From Haloplasma contractile (GTDB lineage: Bacteria > Bacillota_I > Bacilli_A > Haloplasmatales > Haloplasmataceae), in the NCBI GenBank assembly GCA_016841945.1, contig JAENYC010000010.1, forward strand, positions 1-64,000: DNA of 64,000 bases. Direction: 5' to 3'. Below, one piece after another: positions 61,480 to 64,000 of the stretch (its first letter is position 1; the number at the start of each line of letters is the position of its first letter). The translations under genes and the position numbers were made by a program. The notes beneath the pieces were generated by a model that saw only the letters and a program-made list of their open reading frames with translations, made no database searches and was not told the DNA's origin.

Positions 61480-64000
61480 TTAATTAACTTTTATCCATTT
61501 TGCATATAAATTCAAGTCATTTAATGGCATATTCGTTAGCTCATATGGTTGGGTTAAATCACTATCAAGATACCATCCTTCAAACAGATATCCATCTCTA
61601 CTTGGTTCATCTATATGTGCTATGATTGAATCATAATCAACCTGTATTGTTTCATATAATATATACTCTGAAAAATCAATTAACTTCGGTTTCCAAATAT
61701 CTCCTAAACCTAATTGACCATAACCATTACTTCCCCAAGAATATAAAGATTTAATTGATGTAACAACCAAAACGTGGCTATTTCCTACCTTTATATCTAA
61801 AATCGATTCATTATTTTTTAAATTAATGATATCAGTGATATCAAATGGTAATTCTCTTTTATCTATCGAAAAATCTCCTATTTGACCGTTATTAGCTCCC
61901 CATCCAAAAACGCGATTATTTGATGTTATGACAAAAGAATTATATCCTCCGCATTGTATAAATTCAATTGTTTCATTTTGCTCTAAGTTAATATTTTGTG
62001 ATATTAATACAGGTGTGTTTTTGGACATAGAAGTACCATCTCCTATTTGACCATAACCATTATTACCCCATGCAAAAATACGACCATTTGATGTCTTAGC
62101 CAATGTATGAAATGATCCCGCATTTATATCTATAATAGATTCATTCGCCAGTAGAGTAAAATATGGCGTTATATTTTGTGGATTACTTACAGGATTATAA
62201 GTACCATTACCAATTTGTCCCCAATAATTTCCTCCCCAAGCAAATACTCGATTATCTGATGTTAAAATCATAGAGTAATTATATCCCGATATTATTTTGG
62301 TAATTGTTTCATTCTCCTGTAAATTAAATTGGGATGTTATCTCTGTTGGAACATATGAATCACCAGTTACCCCACTAGTTAATTGATAATTGTAATTGTC
62401 ACCCCATGCAAACAAACGCCCACTTGATGTCTTAGCAAGGGTATGTAAATCACCTCCAGTTATGTCTGTCACAACTTCATCAACCCCTAAATTAAAATAT
62501 GGTGTAATTTCAGTTGGTATATTTTTGTTAATACTTGTTCCATCTCCTAATTGACTATAGTAATTATAACCCCAAGCGAATACTCGATCATTTGATGTAA
62601 TAACAAAATTTTGATTACATACTACTACAATTTTCTCAATTGATTCTCCAATTGATAAATTAAAGTTTGGTGTAATTTCTATTGGATACGGTCTATCAAC
62701 ATTTGTTCCATCTCCTAATTGACCATGGTTATTTCTTCCCCAGGCATATAAACGTCCATCCTCAGTCAATGCTAATGTATGATTTAAACTCGTTACAATC
62801 TCATCAAAAGAAATATTAAACCCTTTATTAAAATTATGTGATATATCAACTGGAGATGTCTTATTATAGGTAAATTCAAATCCTAATTGACCAAAAGTAT
62901 TAGACCCCCAAGCATATAAAGTTCCTGTTGAAGTAATCATTACAGAATGATATGATCCTACATTCACTTTTTTTACTACTTCATTATCTTTTAGAATGAT
63001 ATTAGGCGTTATCTCTACTGGTGTATAACTTCTAGTAGTCGTTCCATCTCCTAATTGACCATAAGAATTAAATCCCCATGAATAGATACTTCCAAACGTT
63101 GTTATTGCAATATTATGCTTATCTCCTGATGCTACTGCATATATTCTTTCATTTGTCTTTAATTTAAAATTTTTTGTTATATCTACTGGTATATTGCTAT
63201 TAGTAGAAGTACCATCTCCTAATTGTCCATAATAATTATCTCCAAATGCAAAAATACGTCCTCTTGATGTCAAAACAAAACTACTATATGAACCAGTTGA
63301 AATATCATCAATCGTTTCATTTGGATATAAATTAAAATTGGTTGTGATTAATTGTGGTAAGCTTCTACTGACAATTGTTCCATCTCCTAATTGTCCATAA
63401 TTATTATAACCCCACGCAAATACGCGTCCAATTGTAGTTAGAGCGATAGTATGACTTTTACCTGCATTTATTTCTTCAAATGTTTCATTAGCATATAAAA
63501 TAAAATTCGAGGTTATATCCACAGGTAATATTTTATTTTCTGTTGTACCGTCTCCTAATTGACCAACTGAATTAATACCCCACGTAAGTAGACGTCCCTT
63601 TGTTGTCAATACTAAAGTAAATAAATTGCCTGCTTCTATTTTTTCAATTGATTCATCCGTTAATAAGTTTAAATGATGAGTTATTTCTACTGGTAATAAT
63701 TTGTTTTCTGTTGTCCCATCTCCTAATTGTCCATAGTTATTTAGACCCCATGCAAATACTCTATTATTTGTAGTAATAACAAAGCAACTATAATCACTTA
63801 CAATGATTTCTTTAATTGATTCATCAACATCTAGATTTAGATTTGCAGTAATGTCTACAGGTATAGTCTTAGATTCTGTTGTTCCATCTCCTAATTGTCC
63901 ATAGTTATTTAGACCCCATGCAAACAATCGTCCATCATATGTGTATGCTAAATTATGCATATCTTTAGAAACAATATCTTTAAATTTTATTGATTGTAAA
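61480..64000 (-). CDS. RCC1-repeat (beta-propeller) surface protein with C-terminal InlB repeat, N-terminus outside window
   Basis: The frame stays open past the window edge, so the 5' end is missing; an ATG at 63960 is internal. Fourteen RCC1-type repeats of about 58 residues are visible, each with xFAWGxNNYGQLGDGT followed by a loop and the next strand (SFVITTNNR or HTLAKTSSGR). Fourteen blades suit two seven-bladed propellers. The last 60 residues form a Listeria-Bacteroides/InlB repeat: YDSIIAHIDEPSRDGYLF, then EGWYLDSDLTQPY and YAKWIKVN. It is probably exported and attached to the surface; the signal peptide would be outside. Confidence 0.85.
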   Translation of the reverse strand, partial: LQSIKFKDIVSKDMHNLAYTYDGRLFAWGLNNYGQLGDGTTESKTIPVDITANLNLDVDESIKEIIVSDYSCFVITTNNRVFAWGLNNYGQLGDGTTENKLLPVEITHHLNLLTDESIEKIEAGNLFTLVLTTKGRLLTWGINSVGQLGDGTTENKILPVDITSNFILYANETFEEINAGKSHTIALTTIGRVFAWGYNNYGQLGDGTIVSRSLPQLITTNFNLYPNETIDDISTGSYSSFVLTSRGRIFAFGDNYYGQLGDGTSTNSNIPVDITKNFKLKTNERIYAVASGDKHNIAITTFGSIYSWGFNSYGQLGDGTTTRSYTPVEITPNIILKDNEVVKKVNVGSYHSVMITSTGTLYAWGSNTFGQLGFEFTYNKTSPVDISHNFNKGFNISFDEIVTSLNHTLALTEDGRLYAWGRNNHGQLGDGTNVDRPYPIEITPNFNLSIGESIEKIVVVCNQNFVITSNDRVFAWGYNYYSQLGDGTSINKNIPTEITPYFNLGVDEVVTDITGGDLHTLAKTSSGRLFAWGDNYNYQLTSGVTGDSYVPTEITSQFNLQENETITKIISGYNYSMILTSDNRVFAWGGNYWGQIGNGTYNPVSNPQNITPYFTLLANESIIDINAGSFHTLAKTSNGRIFAWGNNGYGQIGDGTSMSKNTPVLISQNINLEQNETIEFIQCGGYNSFVITSNNRVFGWGANNGQIGDFSIDKRELPFDITDIINLKNNESILDIKVGNSHVLVVTSIKSLYSWGSNGYGQLGLGDIWKPKLIDFSEYILYETIQVDYDSIIAHIDEPSRDGYLFEGWYLDSDLTQPYELTNMPLNDLNLYAKWIKVN

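Noticed and set aside
1-64000. CRISPR array, rRNA, tRNA or IS element
   Set aside because: I found no regularly spaced direct repeats, no transposase or integrase frame and no tRNA-like clover-leaf. The repeats seen are protein-coding (LRR, PPC, RCC1).

Overview
The window is AT-rich bacterial DNA with strong Shine-Dalgarno sites (AAGGAG/GGAGG), the standard genetic code (TGA, TAA and TAG all end genes; Trp is TGG) and many U-tailed hairpin terminators. Lipoproteins with lipoboxes, CcpA-like cre sites, LytTR/DUF3021 and PadR/DUF1700-type modules, and the absence of outer-membrane functions point to a low-GC Bacillota or a related wall-less lineage (Haloplasma or Izemoplasma relatives would fit). 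This taxonomic placement is inference; no rRNA or tRNA gene was seen.

Layout. (1) 0-3.2 kb: a truncated secreted-protein start, a frameshifted SRPBCC pseudogene, a beta-lactamase-fold hydrolase and a GNAT protein. (2) 3.2-8.1 kb: a six-gene operon for proline (or hydroxyproline) oxidation, consisting of a multi-subunit flavoprotein/Fe-S dehydrogenase and P5C dehydrogenase, with a cre-like site inside its promoter. (3) 8.2-19.6 kb: NUDIX and GAF proteins, a radical SAM remnant, membrane proteins, an MFS transporter with its ArsR-type regulator and palindromic operator, ferritin, an ABC exporter, and an arsR/permease/thioredoxin operon. (4) 19.2-30.3 kb: a PadR/membrane-protein pair with repeated operators, an ECF sigma factor next to a Cys-rich protein, a methyltransferase remnant, a frameshifted nucleoside phosphorylase coupled to an ADP-ribosyltransferase-fold protein, an ABC-2 exporter, a D-cysteine desulfhydrase-like enzyme, small kinases, methyltransferases, a K+ channel-like protein and a GNAT protein. 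(5) 30.4-47.2 kb: a DUF6544-like gene broken by one stop, more kinases and acetyltransferases, a 1583-residue LRR/PPC lipoprotein, a NYN-LOTUS protein and a MacB-like ABC transporter. (6) 47.3-52.3 kb: a sugar ABC operon ending in a glycoside hydrolase family 3 enzyme fused to an AraC-type DNA-binding domain. (7) 52.6-57 kb, on the plus strand: ABC-2 exporter, LytTR regulator, DUF3021 protein and a GSDH-like sugar dehydrogenase. (8) 57-64 kb: an XRE regulator remnant, a PerR/Fur-rubrerythrin operon, an AraC/GyrI regulator, a lipoprotein, a P-loop kinase, a structured intergenic element and an RCC1-repeat protein that runs off the right edge.

Most genes are on the minus strand. The window carries several genes in different stages of decay: SRPBCC, radical SAM, methyltransferase, nucleoside phosphorylase, DUF6544 and XRE. 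Between them it carries many single-gene environmental and accessory functions. The clearest co-working sets are the proline-oxidation operon, the GH3-AraC sugar operon, the arsR operon, the peroxide-stress pair and the four local ABC exporters with linked regulators.
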